Shown here: positions 1 through 9,153 of the stretch, piece by piece
Position numbering within the stretch: position 1 is the stretch's first letter
Layout: each line of letters starts with the position of its first letter
NCBI GenBank assembly: GCA_021732525.1
Contig: JAKFUU010000049.1
Location: 1-33,259, forward strand
DNA from: Sphingomonadaceae bacterium
GTDB lineage: Bacteria; Pseudomonadota; Alphaproteobacteria; Sphingomonadales; Sphingomonadaceae
Direction: 5' to 3'
Length of the DNA: 33,259 bases
Position numbers and translations under genes: made by a program
The notes under the pieces: generated by a model
The model's database searches: none
Told to the model about the DNA's origin: nothing
The model's input: the letters and a program-made list of their open reading frames with translations, nothing else

Positions 1-1034
1 CCCCCGACCCCTCCCCTGAAGGGGAGGGGAGATTCGAACAGCTTCGCCATCGGGTGGCGGGCGATGGTTCCGGCGAGTCTTGAACCTTGGATTTGATTGT
101 CATCGATGAACCGGAGGTGGTCCATCTCATTATCAGATTGCAGGTTCGTTGCGCGCAACTGCAATCCTGATCGCGCTCGAAACGCATCAAGCAAATCGAA
201 GGCCATTAGAAAACGGCGTCCATCGTCTGCGTAAAATAGATGGTAATGCTCGTCCGGCCCATATGCGATCGCCTGATTGACCGGGATCGTCCAGGGCGTC
301 GTCGTCCAGATCACCGCATAGGCACCGACAAGTTCCGCAATCGGCGATGAAACAATCTCAAACGCCACATCAATCTGTGTCGAGGTGATATCCTCATATT
401 CCACCTCGGCCTCGGCCAGAGCGGTTTTTTCGACCGGGGACCACATCACCGGCTTCGCGCCGCGATAAAGCTGCCCGGACTCCGCAAATTTCAAAAGCTC
501 CGACACAATCGTCGCCTCGCTGCCCGAATCCATCGTCAGATAGGGCTTGTCCCAATGGCCGAGAATGCCGAGCCGCTTCACTTGTTCGCGCTGCACATTC
601 ACCCAAGCTTGCGCATAGGCGCGGCATTCGGCGCGGAATTCCTTGACCGGAACTTCGTCTTTATTCAGCTTTTTCTTCCGGTACTGCTCCTCAACCTTCC
701 ATTCGATGGGCAGGCCGTGGCAGTCCCAGCCGGGCACATAAGGCGCGTCTTTGCCGAGCAAGCTCTGCGTGCGGCACACCATGTCTTTCAAAATATGGTT
801 GAGCGCATGGCCGATATGCATGTCGCCATTGGCATAGGGCGGGCCGTCATGCAGGATGAATTTTTCGCGCCCCGCACGCGCCTCGCGCAGGCGGTGATAT
901 AGGCCCTGTTCTTCCCAGCGCGCCAAAATCCCCGGCTCCTTTTGCGGCAAACCGGCCTTCATCGGAAATTCGGTCTTGGGCAGAAAGACAGTGTCTTTAT
1001 AATCGGCGGCTTGAGGGCTGGTTTCTTCGGTCAT
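1..1034 (-). CDS. ileS: Isoleucyl-tRNA synthetase, N-terminal part (runs off left edge)
   Basis: Class I aminoacyl-tRNA synthetase that charges tRNA-Ile in the cytoplasm; about 345 N-terminal residues are present. The class I signature is visible as [15 protein letters not shown] (HIGH motif), followed by [14 protein letters not shown] and then [14 protein letters not shown] at the start of the CP1 editing domain. I chose the ATG at 1034 (MTEETSP) because it gives the usual short lead before [11 protein letters not shown]. An in-frame ATG at 1085 has a better Shine-Dalgarno (GGATGGAG, overlapping the ribF stop codon) and is a real alternative adding 17 codons. The gene follows ribF directly, the order known from many proteobacteria, so it is probably the last gene of the purE-ileS operon. 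The last residues before the edge ([10 protein letters not shown]) are encoded by a perfect DNA palindrome and do not look like IleRS; see the separate repeat entry. Confidence 0.95.
   Translation of the reverse strand, partial: MTEETSPQAADYKDTVFLPKTEFPMKAGLPQKEPGILARWEEQGLYHRLREARAGREKFILHDGPPYANGDMHIGHALNHILKDMVCRTQSLLGKDAPYVPGWDCHGLPIEWKVEEQYRKKKLNKDEVPVKEFRAECRAYAQAWVNVQREQVKRLGILGHWDKPYLTMDSGSEATIVSELLKFAESGQLYRGAKPVMWSPVEKTALAEAEVEYEDITSTQIDVAFEIVSSPIAELVGAYAVIWTTTPWTIPVNQAIAYGPDEHYHLFYADDGRRFLMAFDLLDAFRARSGLQLRATNLQSDNEMDHLRFIDDNQIQGSRLAGTIARHPMAKLFESPLPFRGGVG
8..29. repeat. Perfect palindrome read in frame inside ileS
   Basis: Ten-base arms CCCCTCCCCT (8-17) and AGGGGAGGGG (20-29) are separated by two bases. 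The arms are exact reverse complements. In the ileS reading frame (minus strand) the element translates without a stop as [10 protein letters not shown], directly after the conserved-looking ARHPM segment of the editing domain. GC-rich palindromes of this kind are familiar between genes in sphingomonads; here it lies within coding sequence. The left edge cuts the rest, so it cannot be seen whether the ileS frame resumes beyond it. Confidence 0.7.
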
Positions 1035-1097
1035 ATCGCAGGCGGCCTTAAGCGAACCGGCGGGGCAGCGCAAGAACTTGCGCATCGCGGCTCCATC

Positions 1098-2042
1098 CTA
1101 CCGAAAGGATACCCCGTCCAATATCGCACGGGCTTGATCGCAATCCATGACCATTTGCGCGGTCAAGGCAGCCATATCGTCAAATTTCGCCTCGCCGCGA
1201 ATGAAGGCGTGAAATTCGACTTCGATGGTTTGGCCATAGATATCTTCGTTAAAATCAAAAAAATGCGGTTCGAGCAATAATTTGGGCGGATCGAAACTCG
1301 GGCGGATGCCCAAATTGGCCGCGCCGTTCAAAATCCGTCCATCGGATAACCGTCCGCGCACCGCATAGATGCCATATCGCGGCCGCAAATATTGGCTCAT
1401 ATCGATATTCGCGGTGGGATAGCCCAAGAGCCGTCCGTTTTTGTCGCCATGCTGGACAACAGCCTGCACCGCGAAAGGCCGGGTTAGCAGGCGGATGGCG
1501 GCGGGGCAATCGCCCGCCTTCAACGCATCGCGGATGCGGCTGGAAGAGATCACCTCTCCCTCCGCATCAACCGGGCCGACCGTTAGGCTGTCCAATCCGC
1601 AAGCGCCGCCTTTTTCCCGCAGCATTTGGACCGTGCCGCGCCGCTGCGATCCAAAAGTGAAATCTTCGCCGGTCACCACGGCGGCAATGCCCAAATGTTC
1701 GATCAGCAGATGGGCGATGAAATCTTCGGCCGTCATGCGGGCGAGCGGCGCGGCAAAATCAAATATCAACATCGCATCCGCGCCCGCCGTTTCGAACAGC
1801 CTTTGCCGTTGATCGAGCGTGGTCAGCCGAAAAGGCGGGCTATCCGGCACAAAATGCCGCACCGGATGCGGATCGAATGTGGCGATGATTGCGGGACGCC
1901 CCTCGGCGCAGGCTTTGTCAATTGCCGCCTTGGCGACCGCTTGATGGCCCAAATGGAAACCGTCAAAATTGCCGAGCGCCGCCACGCTGCCGCGCAAGGC
2001 ATCGGGGATGACGTCGCTATGATGAATAAGCGGGATCGCCAT
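1098..2042 (-). CDS. ribF: Bifunctional riboflavin kinase / FAD synthetase
   Basis: Converts riboflavin to FMN and then FAD. The 314-residue length is normal for the family. The N-terminal FAD-synthetase (nucleotidyltransferase) domain shows GNFDGFHLGHQAV near residue 25, TFDPHPVRHF near 55, GEDFTFGSQRRG near 125 and SSSRIRDAL near 167. The C-terminal flavokinase domain shows GRLLGYPTANI near 204 and NGAANLGIRPSF near 240. The start ATG lies 19 bp after the stop of the upstream dipeptidase gene, with only a weak purine-rich (GGCG) ribosome site. The stop codon (1098-1100) overlaps a strong Shine-Dalgarno sequence for a possible upstream start of ileS, which suggests translational coupling. 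It is the fifth gene of a minus-strand operon that starts at purE. Confidence 0.95.
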   Translation of the reverse strand: MAIPLIHHSDVIPDALRGSVAALGNFDGFHLGHQAVAKAAIDKACAEGRPAIIATFDPHPVRHFVPDSPPFRLTTLDQRQRLFETAGADAMLIFDFAAPLARMTAEDFIAHLLIEHLGIAAVVTGEDFTFGSQRRGTVQMLREKGGACGLDSLTVGPVDAEGEVISSSRIRDALKAGDCPAAIRLLTRPFAVQAVVQHGDKNGRLLGYPTANIDMSQYLRPRYGIYAVRGRLSDGRILNGAANLGIRPSFDPPKLLLEPHFFDFNEDIYGQTIEVEFHAFIRGEAKFDDMAALTAQMVMDCDQARAILDGVSFR

Positions 2043-2061
2043 TATGCCGCCACGCCGCCCT

Positions 2062-3258
2062 TCATCGCCGATATGCGGTTTCTGGCACTAATCCCGCGCG
2101 GATTACGCGCAGCGCATTTTCGCCCATAACCGCGCGTATTTCCGCTTCGGACAAGCCCGCATCCAACAACGCCTGCGTCACTTGCACCAGCCGAGATGTG
2201 TCAAAACGCACCGTTACGGCGCCGTCATAATCGCTGCCCAAGGCGGCATGTTCGATACCCACCAGATCCCGAATATGGACGATGGCCTTGGCAATCGCGG
2301 CGGGTGAGGTATCGCAAACCGCGCCCTCCCAATAACCAACACCGATCACTCCGCCGGTCTTGGCAACACCCTTAATCTCCGCATCGGTTAGGTTGCGGTT
2401 TTCGCCGCAGGTTGCTTGCACCCCGCCATGGCTTGACACCACCGGACGCCGCGCGATGGCGAGCAATTGGGCAACGCCCGCGTGGCTAAGATGCGCGATA
2501 TCGACGATCATCCCCTTGGCCTCCATATCGCGAATAATTTGCTTGCCAAACGGTGTCAGTCCGCCTTTTTTCAGGCCATGCATCGACCCGGCCAGTTCAT
2601 TGTCGAAAAAATGTGTCAGGCCCGCCATGCGAATACCCGCTTGATACAGCCGGTCCAAATTCGCTCGCTTACCCTGCAGATTATGCAGACCTTCGGCCGA
2701 CATCATGGCGCCAACGGGGGCGGCTTTGTTTGCTATGCGCGCTTTCCGTGCTGCAATTAACGCCGCCAAATCGCTTGCCGACCGAACCCGCTTTGCTTTA
2801 CCCTCGGAAGCAGCCACCGCGCGGTCCAGTTTTTCGGCGTGATAAATCGTGCGTTCGGTCAGCGATGTCCATGTCCTGATGGGTTGCAGCTGCGCGATCA
2901 CCAATGGCGTGATATTGTCGCTATCCGCGCCATTGGCATCATAATTTTGGTTTGCGGGCGTTTTGGTAACCGATGAAAAAACCTGAAGCGCGACATTGCC
3001 GGTCGCAAGCCGGGGCAGGTCCATTTGGCCTTGGTCGCTGCGCCGGGTGATATCGCGCTGCCACATTAAGCTATCGCTATGCAGATCGATGATCGTCAAT
3101 GTCTTATGCAGCGCGGCGGCCCGCGCGCTCACCTTGGGCAGCGGCTTGCCATCGATAATATTCATGCTGCGTTCGGTATAGCCCGGCGCAAAAATAAAGA
3201 ATCCGGCCACCACCGCGATGATGATCAAAATTACGCCGAGTAATATTTTGCGGATCAT
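2062..3258 (-). CDS. Membrane-anchored M19 (renal-type) dipeptidase
   Basis: Zinc metallopeptidase of family M19, which hydrolyses dipeptides, including ones with D-residues. The 398-residue protein has an N-terminal hydrophobic anchor (about residues 4-25, ILLGVILIIIAVVAGFFIF), so the catalytic part should be periplasmic. Family metal-binding features are visible: IIDLHSDSLMWQ (HxD) near residue 57, MSAEGLHNLQG (bridging Glu) near 185, DIAHLSH near 255, VVSSHGG near 276 and LGSDYDGAV near 343. The start ATG overlaps the folA stop (ATGA, 3255-3258), so the two are probably translationally coupled. Its place between folA and ribF gives no obvious functional link; a role in turnover of cell-wall or imported dipeptides is inference. 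Confidence 0.9.
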   Translation of the reverse strand: MIRKILLGVILIIIAVVAGFFIFAPGYTERSMNIIDGKPLPKVSARAAALHKTLTIIDLHSDSLMWQRDITRRSDQGQMDLPRLATGNVALQVFSSVTKTPANQNYDANGADSDNITPLVIAQLQPIRTWTSLTERTIYHAEKLDRAVAASEGKAKRVRSASDLAALIAARKARIANKAAPVGAMMSAEGLHNLQGKRANLDRLYQAGIRMAGLTHFFDNELAGSMHGLKKGGLTPFGKQIIRDMEAKGMIVDIAHLSHAGVAQLLAIARRPVVSSHGGVQATCGENRNLTDAEIKGVAKTGGVIGVGYWEGAVCDTSPAAIAKAIVHIRDLVGIEHAALGSDYDGAVTVRFDTSRLVQVTQALLDAGLSEAEIRAVMGENALRVIRAGLVPETAYRR

Positions 3259-3758
3259 GCGCGCTCCTTGCGCCGCAAAGTAACAAAGCTATGCGCCGGA
3301 ATGGTGGCTTGTGCGGCAAAATCGGTGCGTGCGGTTTCATCCCATATCGCGGCGTCAAACGGATCGATCATGGTATCGCCTGCGGGGCGAAGGTGAATTT
3401 CGGTCAATTCCACTTTGTCAGCGAGATGCAAAAATAACCGGTAAATTTCCGCGCCGCCGATCACGCAGACATGCCCGCTATTGGCGCGTTTCAGCGCTTC
3501 TTCGGGTGAATAGACAATTTCCACATTGTCCTCTTCGGGCTGCCAACCCGCATCGCGGGTCAGCACAATATGGCGGCGTCCGTCGAGCAAACCGGGCAGG
3601 CTTTCAAAGGTCTTGCGCCCCATAATCATCGGGCGGCCTTTGGTAATCTGCTTAAAATGGCGCAGGTCCGCCGGAATATGCCAGGGCATATCGCCATCCT
3701 TGCCAATGATCCCATTTTCGGCGCGGGCAACAACAAGGATGATTTCGGGCCGATTCAT
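3255..3758 (-). CDS. folA: Dihydrofolate reductase
   Basis: NADPH-dependent reduction of dihydrofolate to tetrahydrofolate, supplying one-carbon carriers for purine and thymidylate synthesis. The 167-residue protein has the standard DHFR layout: IILVVARAENGIIGKDGDMPWHIPADL at the N-terminus (active-site acidic residue in PADL), GRPMIMGRKTFESL (NADPH-binding loop), HIVLTRD and CVIGGAEIYRLFL. I start it at the ATG of MNRPEII; a TTG seven codons upstream stays in frame but adds non-conserved residues. There is no clear Shine-Dalgarno at the ATG. The gene begins 24 bp after purK and ends in an ATGA overlap with the dipeptidase gene. Its position beside purE-purK fits a purine/folate theme. Confidence 0.95.
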   Translation of the reverse strand: MNRPEIILVVARAENGIIGKDGDMPWHIPADLRHFKQITKGRPMIMGRKTFESLPGLLDGRRHIVLTRDAGWQPEEDNVEIVYSPEEALKRANSGHVCVIGGAEIYRLFLHLADKVELTEIHLRPAGDTMIDPFDAAIWDETARTDFAAQATIPAHSFVTLRRKERA

Positions 3759-3782
3759 GAAAGAGCGACTAGCCGCCAAATC

Positions 3783-4853
3783 TTATCGATACAAGCGGGT
3801 AACATGACCCATCTTTCGGTCCGGTTGGATTTTTGATTTTCCATATATATGCACATGCGCGCCGGGATCGGATAAATATCGGGCCATTTTGTCGGCATCT
3901 TTCCCGATCAGATTGTGCATTTCCACGCGCTCGGCGGTGGTGGCGGTGTCGCCCAGTGGCAAGCCGCAAATCGCGCGGATATGATTTTCAAACTGGCTGG
4001 TAACCGCGCCTTCAATGGTCCAATGGCCGCTATTATGCACGCGCGGGGCCATTTCGTTGAATATCGGGCCGCGCTTGGTTGCGAAAAATTCGGTCGTCAT
4101 CACGCCGACATAATCGAGCGCGCCGGCTATCGCGCCCGCCAATATCCGCGCTTTGGCGATCTGGCTTTCCACCAAAGGCCCAGCCGGGACCGTGGATTGC
4201 GCCAATATGCCATCTTTATGCAGATTGCGCGCGCTATCCCAATAGCGGATATCGCCATTCGCGCCGCGCACCAAAATAACCGAAAATTCGGCGTTAAAAT
4301 CCACCAGCGCTTCGATGATAACCGGCCGCTGCCCCAAATCATCCCACGCTTGCGCGAGATCGCTATTGTCTTCCAGTTTAATTTGGCCCTTGCCATCATA
4401 GCCCATTCGGTTGGTTTTTGCGATCGCCGGAAAGCCGATTTGGGCGGCGCCAGCGCGAAACTCCTCCCAATTTTCCGCCATCAAAAATGCCGTAGTTTGC
4501 CCGCCACACTGGACCGCAAACTGCTTTTCGGCCATTCTGTCTTGCGCGGTGGTGAGCGGAGCTACACCGGGGATAATGCCGATTGTGCCCGCAATTTTTT
4601 GCAACGGCGCGGCCGGGATATTTTCAAATTCATAGGTGATGATATCGCAGCAATCGGCAAATTCAGCCAAAGCCTGGGGATCATCAAAGGCGGCGCGGGT
4701 AAATTGCGCCGCGACATCGGCGGCAACGCAGCCATCATCGGGGGCATAAATATGGCAGCGATAGCCAAGCTTTGCCGCCGCCATCGCGAGCATCCGGCCT
4801 AGTTGCCCGCCGCCCAAAATACCGATGGTCGAACCGCGCGCCAGCGGCTTCAT
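3783..4853 (-). CDS. purK: N5-carboxyaminoimidazole ribonucleotide synthase
   Basis: ATP-grasp enzyme of purine synthesis that carboxylates AIR with ATP and bicarbonate to N5-CAIR, the substrate of PurE. The 356-residue protein opens with the Rossmann-like [16 protein letters not shown], then [27 protein letters not shown] (ATP-grasp lid) and [17 protein letters not shown], the PurK family signature carrying metal/ATP ligands. The start is set at MKPLARG because that ATG forms an ATGA overlap with the purE stop (4850-4853), an arrangement typical of purEK operons. Longer in-frame extensions run antisense to nothing conserved and are ignored. Confidence 0.96.
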   Translation of the reverse strand: MKPLARGSTIGILGGGQLGRMLAMAAAKLGYRCHIYAPDDGCVAADVAAQFTRAAFDDPQALAEFADCCDIITYEFENIPAAPLQKIAGTIGIIPGVAPLTTAQDRMAEKQFAVQCGGQTTAFLMAENWEEFRAGAAQIGFPAIAKTNRMGYDGKGQIKLEDNSDLAQAWDDLGQRPVIIEALVDFNAEFSVILVRGANGDIRYWDSARNLHKDGILAQSTVPAGPLVESQIAKARILAGAIAGALDYVGVMTTEFFATKRGPIFNEMAPRVHNSGHWTIEGAVTSQFENHIRAICGLPLGDTATTAERVEMHNLIGKDADKMARYLSDPGAHVHIYGKSKIQPDRKMGHVTRLYR

Positions 4854-5338
4854 TCGGGCGTCTCCGCAACCGCATTGGATTGATCGGCGCGCCAATCCTC
4901 CAATCGCTGGGCCAGCGCATCATCCTGAGTTGCCAGCATCGCGGCGGCGAGCAATGCGGCATTTGTCGCCCCCGCGCTACCGATCGCAAGGGTGCCCACC
5001 GGAATGCCTGCGGGCATTTGCACGATCGACAAAAGGCTATCCATACCGCGCAGCGCCTTTGATTGCACCGGTACGCCCAGAACCGGAATCCGGGTCATTG
5101 CGGCAATCATCCCCGGTAAATGCGCCGCGCCGCCCGCGCCCGCAATAATGCATTTCAGGCCGCGTCCCGCCGCACCCTTGGCAAATTCATATAATCGCTC
5201 CGGGGTGCGGTGAGCGGATACCACCTTGCATTCATGCGGTATGTCCAGCGCCGCCAATGTCGATGCAGCCGCCTGCATTATTTTCCAATCCGACCGGCTG
5301 CCCATGACAATGCTGACCAAAATTTGCACTTCGCTCAC
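4850..5338 (-). CDS. purE: N5-carboxyaminoimidazole ribonucleotide mutase
   Basis: Moves the carboxyl group of N5-CAIR to give CAIR in de novo purine synthesis. With a GTG start at 5338 the protein has 162 residues, the normal size of class I PurE. Visible motifs are [11 protein letters not shown] (phosphate and substrate binding), [13 protein letters not shown] (with the catalytic His region), [13 protein letters not shown] and [21 protein letters not shown]. An upstream ATG at 5428 would add 30 non-conserved residues and lacks support; the GTG is preceded by GGGATATTCA, a modest ribosome site. It is the first gene of the minus-strand operon purE-purK-folA-M19-ribF-ileS, and its promoter should lie in 5339-5547, shared divergently with the diguanylate cyclase gene. 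Confidence 0.94.
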   Translation of the reverse strand: MSEVQILVSIVMGSRSDWKIMQAAASTLAALDIPHECKVVSAHRTPERLYEFAKGAAGRGLKCIIAGAGGAAHLPGMIAAMTRIPVLGVPVQSKALRGMDSLLSIVQMPAGIPVGTLAIGSAGATNAALLAAAMLATQDDALAQRLEDWRADQSNAVAETPE

Positions 5339-5406
5339 CTGAATATCCCGTTCGCTCGATATTGGTTCAAATAAGCTCGCTCTTCTACTGGTCCATCCCG
5401 CGCAGT

Positions 5407-5456
5407 GCAATCGCCGATTGCGGTGCAATAATACCGAATATTAACGGTCAATATTA
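5407..5456. promoter_or_regulatory. Symmetrical motifs in the purE / diguanylate cyclase divergent spacer
   Basis: The 209-bp spacer between the divergent purE (5338) and GGDEF (5548) genes is AT-richer than its surroundings. It contains a 15-base inverted repeat GCAATCG-C-CGATTGC (5407-5421) and a direct repeat AATATTA-N6-AATATTA (5437-5443, 5450-5456) in which each unit also contains the palindrome AATATT. These could be operator sites. No regulator is identified and promoter hexamers are not convincing. Confidence 0.3.
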
Positions 5457-5547
5457 AATAAATCGGGCGTAAATTGTTGCAATATAGATCAAACTCGGCT
5501 TGTAATCAAAAAAAGCAAAACACATCTGGGTCGCAGATGGGGGCAAT

Positions 5548-6132
5548 ATGAAATCATCCGCGAACACCAATGTGGCGGATCAAGACGGCGACATAATAAA
5601 CCTGCCATTGATCCAAGAGAATCATCGGCTGCGCGCGCGCGTTGCCGAATTGGAGCGTTTGGCGCTGCGCGATTCGTTGACACCCTTATACAATCGGCGG
5701 CATTTTATCGATGTGCTGGATCGTTGGATATGGCGCGCGCATCGCTATGACCACCAAGGCGCGGTGTTTTTCGTTGATGTGGATCAGCTAAAGACGGTCA
5801 ACGATCAATATGGGCATGATTTTGGTGATCAGCTGTTGCTGGTGGTTGCCAACAGGCTGCAAAGCTGTGTGCGCCGGTCCGATATTGCGGCCCGCATTGG
5901 CGGCGATGAATTTGGGCTATTGTTGGAAAATATCACCATCGGCCAATTGGAGTCGAAAGCCCTGAAAATAAGCAAAAGCATCGCTAAAAAACCAGTGGAA
6001 TATCTAGGTCAGAATTTGGACGTCAGCGTTTCGGTTGGCTATGCCATCATTGAAAGCGGGGTTTCCGCAGCCGAAATGCTGCGCCGGGCCGACCAATCCA
6101 TGTATGAAGCAAAAGCCGGTAAACGGGGCTAA
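5548..6132 (+). CDS. Small GGDEF diguanylate cyclase
   Basis: Predicted to make cyclic di-GMP from two GTP. The 194-residue protein is almost only a GGDEF domain: DSLTPLYNRRHF (residues 42-53), VFFVDVDQLKTVNDQYGHDFGD (metal-binding Asp and nucleotide-binding region, about 74-94), an intact GGDEF at 118-122, and VSVSVGYAI plus the terminal ADQSMYEAKAGKRG. An RxxD inhibitory-site motif (R109-D112) sits exactly five residues before GGDEF, so product inhibition is likely. There is no signal peptide, membrane segment or recognisable sensor; the first 40 residues include a short probable coiled coil (ENHRLRARVAELERLAL) that could mediate dimerisation. A GGGGGC-type ribosome site precedes the ATG. 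It is transcribed divergently from purE and convergently to polA. Confidence 0.92.
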   Translation: MKSSANTNVADQDGDIINLPLIQENHRLRARVAELERLALRDSLTPLYNRRHFIDVLDRWIWRAHRYDHQGAVFFVDVDQLKTVNDQYGHDFGDQLLLVVANRLQSCVRRSDIAARIGGDEFGLLLENITIGQLESKALKISKSIAKKPVEYLGQNLDVSVSVGYAIIESGVSAAEMLRRADQSMYEAKAGKRG

Positions 6133-6192
6133 ACTGGCGAGCGGATTTGTCGCGAAGAGCGCGAAGCGATAATGCTTATCGGCTGCAATGCC

Positions 6193-6220
6193 AAGGTTTC
6201 GGCCGTTATAGCCGAATCTT
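6193..6220. terminator. Probable bidirectional terminator between the cyclase gene and polA
   Basis: Between the convergent stops at 6132 and 6229 lies a hairpin: AAGGTTTCGGC pairs with GCCGAATCTT (one bulge) around a 7-base loop. There is no clean T-tract, so intrinsic termination is only plausible. A second smaller palindrome, CGATAA-TGC-TTATCG, sits at 6167-6181. Confidence 0.4.
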
Positions 6221-6228
6221 AACAGACC

Positions 6229-9084
6229 TTAATGCGCCTCGCCCCAGCTTTTGCCGGTGCCAATGTCGACGCCCAGCGGCACGGAGATCGGGACGGCGGG
6301 CTCAGCCGCGCCCATCATCACGCTGCGGATCACGTCGCTGGCCGCCGCCACATCGCCGGCGGGCAATTCAAACACCAATTCATCATGCACTTGCAACAGC
6401 ATTTGGACCTTATGCAGCCCCGCCGCCGCCAGCGCACCGTCCATCCGGGCCATGGCGCGTTTGATGATATCGGCGCTGGTGCCCTGGATCGGCGCGTTGA
6501 TCGCGGCGCGCTCGCTGCCTTGCCGTTCGGTGGCATTGGCCGATTTGATCCGCGGGAACCATGTCTTGCGGCCAAACAAGGTCTCGGAATAACCTTTCTC
6601 GCGCACCGATGCCAACGTCTCTTGAATATAGGCGCCGATCCCCGGAAAGCTTTTGAAATAGGCGTCGATCATCGCCTGCGCTTCATCAGGAGTCGATTCG
6701 AGCCGCTTGGCCAGGCCCCAGCGCGAAATGCCATAAAGGATCGAAAAGTTGATCGTCTTGGCGCGTCCGCGGGTATCGCGGTTCACTGTGCCAAATAGCT
6801 CGCGTGCGGTGCGCGCGTGGATATCCTCGCCCGCCTCGAATGCTTCTTTGAGCGCGGGCACATCGGCAATATGCGCCGCCAGCCGTAATTCAATCTGGCT
6901 ATAGTCGGCCGCCAAAATCACATTGCCCGGCTCCGCTACAAAGGCATCGCGAATTTGCCGGCCCATTTCGGTGCGGATTGGGATATTCTGCAAATTCGGG
7001 TCGGTCGATGATAGTCGCCCGGTCTGCGCGCCGACAAGACTATAGCTGGTATGGACGCGGCCCGTGCGCGGGTTGATCTGTTCCTGCAAGCTATCGGTAT
7101 AGGTCGATTTCAGCTTGGCGAGCTGCCGCCATTCGAGCAGCTTTCCGGCGATTTCCACGCCGTCTGCCGCTAGATTTTCGAGCACGGTCACATCGGTCGA
7201 ATAAGCGCCCGATTTGCCTTTCTTGCCGCCCTTATGTCCCATTTTTTCAAAGAGGATTTTGCCCAACTGTGCGGGCGAGCCGAGCAGGAACGGTTCCCCT
7301 GCCAGCGCGTGAACCGCTTTCTCCAATTTCTCCATTTCGCTCGCAAATTCCCCGCTGAGCCGGGACAATACCGCGCGGTCCACCTTGATCCCGCGGCACT
7401 CCATTTTGGACAGCACGGGCACCGTTGGCCGGTCGACCATTTCGTAAATGCGCGTCGCTTTTTCAGGCGCCATCCGCAATTTCAGATGATGCCAAAGCCG
7501 CAAAGTGACATCGGCATCCTCGGCGGCATATTTGGTGGCTTCCAATATCGGCACTTGGGCGAAACGGATCTGGCTTTTGCCGGTCCCGGTCAGGCTTTTG
7601 TAGCTGATCGTTTGATGGCCTAGATGCAGTTTTGATAGCTCGTCCATACCATGACCATGATCGCCCGCATCCAGGTTGAAACTCATGACCATCGTGTCAT
7701 CGAACGGCGCGATCGCTATGCCATGCTGCGCCAGCACACTCATATCATATTTGAGATTTTGCCCGACCTTCAGCACGCTGTCATCTTCGAGCAAGGCTTT
7801 GAGCCGCGCCAGCGCATCGGCCACCGGTATCTGTTCGGGCTTTTCCGCAAACATATCGCTGCCGCCATGTTGCAATGGCACATAGCAAGCTTCACCGGGC
7901 GCGACGGCGAGCGAAAATCCAGCCAAATTCGCGGTCACCGCCTCCAAACTGTCGGTTTCGGTGTCAAAGCCAACCACGCCGGCGGCCCGCGCCTTGGCGA
8001 TCCACTCGTCGAGCGCCCCAAGCGTGGTGATGCAGGCATAAGCGGAAACATCAATCGGCGGCATTGTCGGCGGTTTTGGCGCTTGTCCGGCTTGCGGCGC
8101 ATGGTCGGCGCCATCACCCGCCATAGTTGACTTGGGCTGCCCCGCAATCGCCTTATTCGCCGCCTCGGTGTCGGTTGCTTGCCCCACACGTTTGAGCAAC
8201 GCCTTAAACCCGTGTTTTTGCAGGAAAGGCACCAGCGGCGCTTCCGGGATTGGTTTTAACACCATATCATCGAGCGCGATCGGCAAAGGGCAATCATCCT
8301 TCAAAGTTACCAATATGCGCGATAGCCTTGCCTTATCCGCATGGTCGATCAGATTATCGCGCATTTTTGACGGTTTCATCGCCGCCGCGCCCGCCAGCAC
8401 ACCATCGAGATCGCCAAATTCCATCAACAGCTTGGTCGCGGTCTTCGGCCCAATGCCGGGAACACCGGGGATATTATCGCTGCTATCGCCCATCAACGAC
8501 AGCATATCGCCGACCAATTCGGGGCCGACGCCGAATTTCTCCGCCACCTCCGCTTTGCCGATGCGCTTATCCTTCATGGTATCGAACATATCGACACCCG
8601 CCTTGCCCGCGGCGGGATCAGGCTCTTCGATCAATTGCATCAAATCCTTATCGGACGAGATGATCGTCACCTTCCACCCCGCCGCCGCTGCCGCCTTGGT
8701 GTAACTGGCGATCATATCATCGGCCTCGACATTTTCCTCCTCCACCATCGGCAGCGAAAAAGCCCGCGTGGCATCGCGGATGATCGGAAATTGCGGGCGC
8801 AAATCTTCGGGCGCGGGCGGGCGGTTGGCCTTGTAATCGGCGTAAATTTCGTTGCGAAAACTCGTGCCCGCCTTGTCCAAAATCACCGCCATATGGGTGG
8901 GGCCATCGGCGGCATGCAAATCATCCGCCAGCTTCCACAGCATATTGGTATAGCCCAAAATCGCCCCCACCGGCACCCCGTCGGGATTGGTGAGCGCAGG
9001 CAGGCTGTAATAAGCGCGGAAAATATAGGCCGATCCATCGACCAGATAGAGATGATTTTGTGTAGGTGCAGATTCTTCGGACAT
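6229..9084 (-). CDS. polA: DNA polymerase I
   Basis: Repair and Okazaki-fragment-processing polymerase. The 951 residues contain all three domains. The N-terminal 5' nuclease opens with LYLVDGSAYIFRAYY, then SDKDLMQL and LMGDSSDNIPGVPGIGPKTA. The 3'-5' exonuclease appears intact: VGFDTETDSL (first carboxylates, about residue 373), GQNLKYDMSVL and YAAEDADVTLRLW. The family A polymerase domain shows LAADYSQIELRLAAH (motif A), RGRAKTINFSILYGIS (motif B) and LLQVHDELVFELP (motif C). The start gives MSEESAP; no strong ribosome site precedes it. It is convergent with the cyclase gene and divergent from the TonB receptor gene, and appears monocistronic. Confidence 0.97.
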   Translation of the reverse strand: MSEESAPTQNHLYLVDGSAYIFRAYYSLPALTNPDGVPVGAILGYTNMLWKLADDLHAADGPTHMAVILDKAGTSFRNEIYADYKANRPPAPEDLRPQFPIIRDATRAFSLPMVEEENVEADDMIASYTKAAAAAGWKVTIISSDKDLMQLIEEPDPAAGKAGVDMFDTMKDKRIGKAEVAEKFGVGPELVGDMLSLMGDSSDNIPGVPGIGPKTATKLLMEFGDLDGVLAGAAAMKPSKMRDNLIDHADKARLSRILVTLKDDCPLPIALDDMVLKPIPEAPLVPFLQKHGFKALLKRVGQATDTEAANKAIAGQPKSTMAGDGADHAPQAGQAPKPPTMPPIDVSAYACITTLGALDEWIAKARAAGVVGFDTETDSLEAVTANLAGFSLAVAPGEACYVPLQHGGSDMFAEKPEQIPVADALARLKALLEDDSVLKVGQNLKYDMSVLAQHGIAIAPFDDTMVMSFNLDAGDHGHGMDELSKLHLGHQTISYKSLTGTGKSQIRFAQVPILEATKYAAEDADVTLRLWHHLKLRMAPEKATRIYEMVDRPTVPVLSKMECRGIKVDRAVLSRLSGEFASEMEKLEKAVHALAGEPFLLGSPAQLGKILFEKMGHKGGKKGKSGAYSTDVTVLENLAADGVEIAGKLLEWRQLAKLKSTYTDSLQEQINPRTGRVHTSYSLVGAQTGRLSSTDPNLQNIPIRTEMGRQIRDAFVAEPGNVILAADYSQIELRLAAHIADVPALKEAFEAGEDIHARTARELFGTVNRDTRGRAKTINFSILYGISRWGLAKRLESTPDEAQAMIDAYFKSFPGIGAYIQETLASVREKGYSETLFGRKTWFPRIKSANATERQGSERAAINAPIQGTSADIIKRAMARMDGALAAAGLHKVQMLLQVHDELVFELPAGDVAAASDVIRSVMMGAAEPAVPISVPLGVDIGTGKSWGEAH

Positions 9085-9153
9085 GCTGTTTTTGATAGCA
9101 GCGACCCTGCCTCATGTCTTGATGATATTTGGATCAGAAACCCTGCCGTAAAA

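Noticed and set aside
3915-4802. 295-codon plus-strand open frame
   Set aside because: It is entirely antisense to purK, with no ribosome site and no conserved motif.
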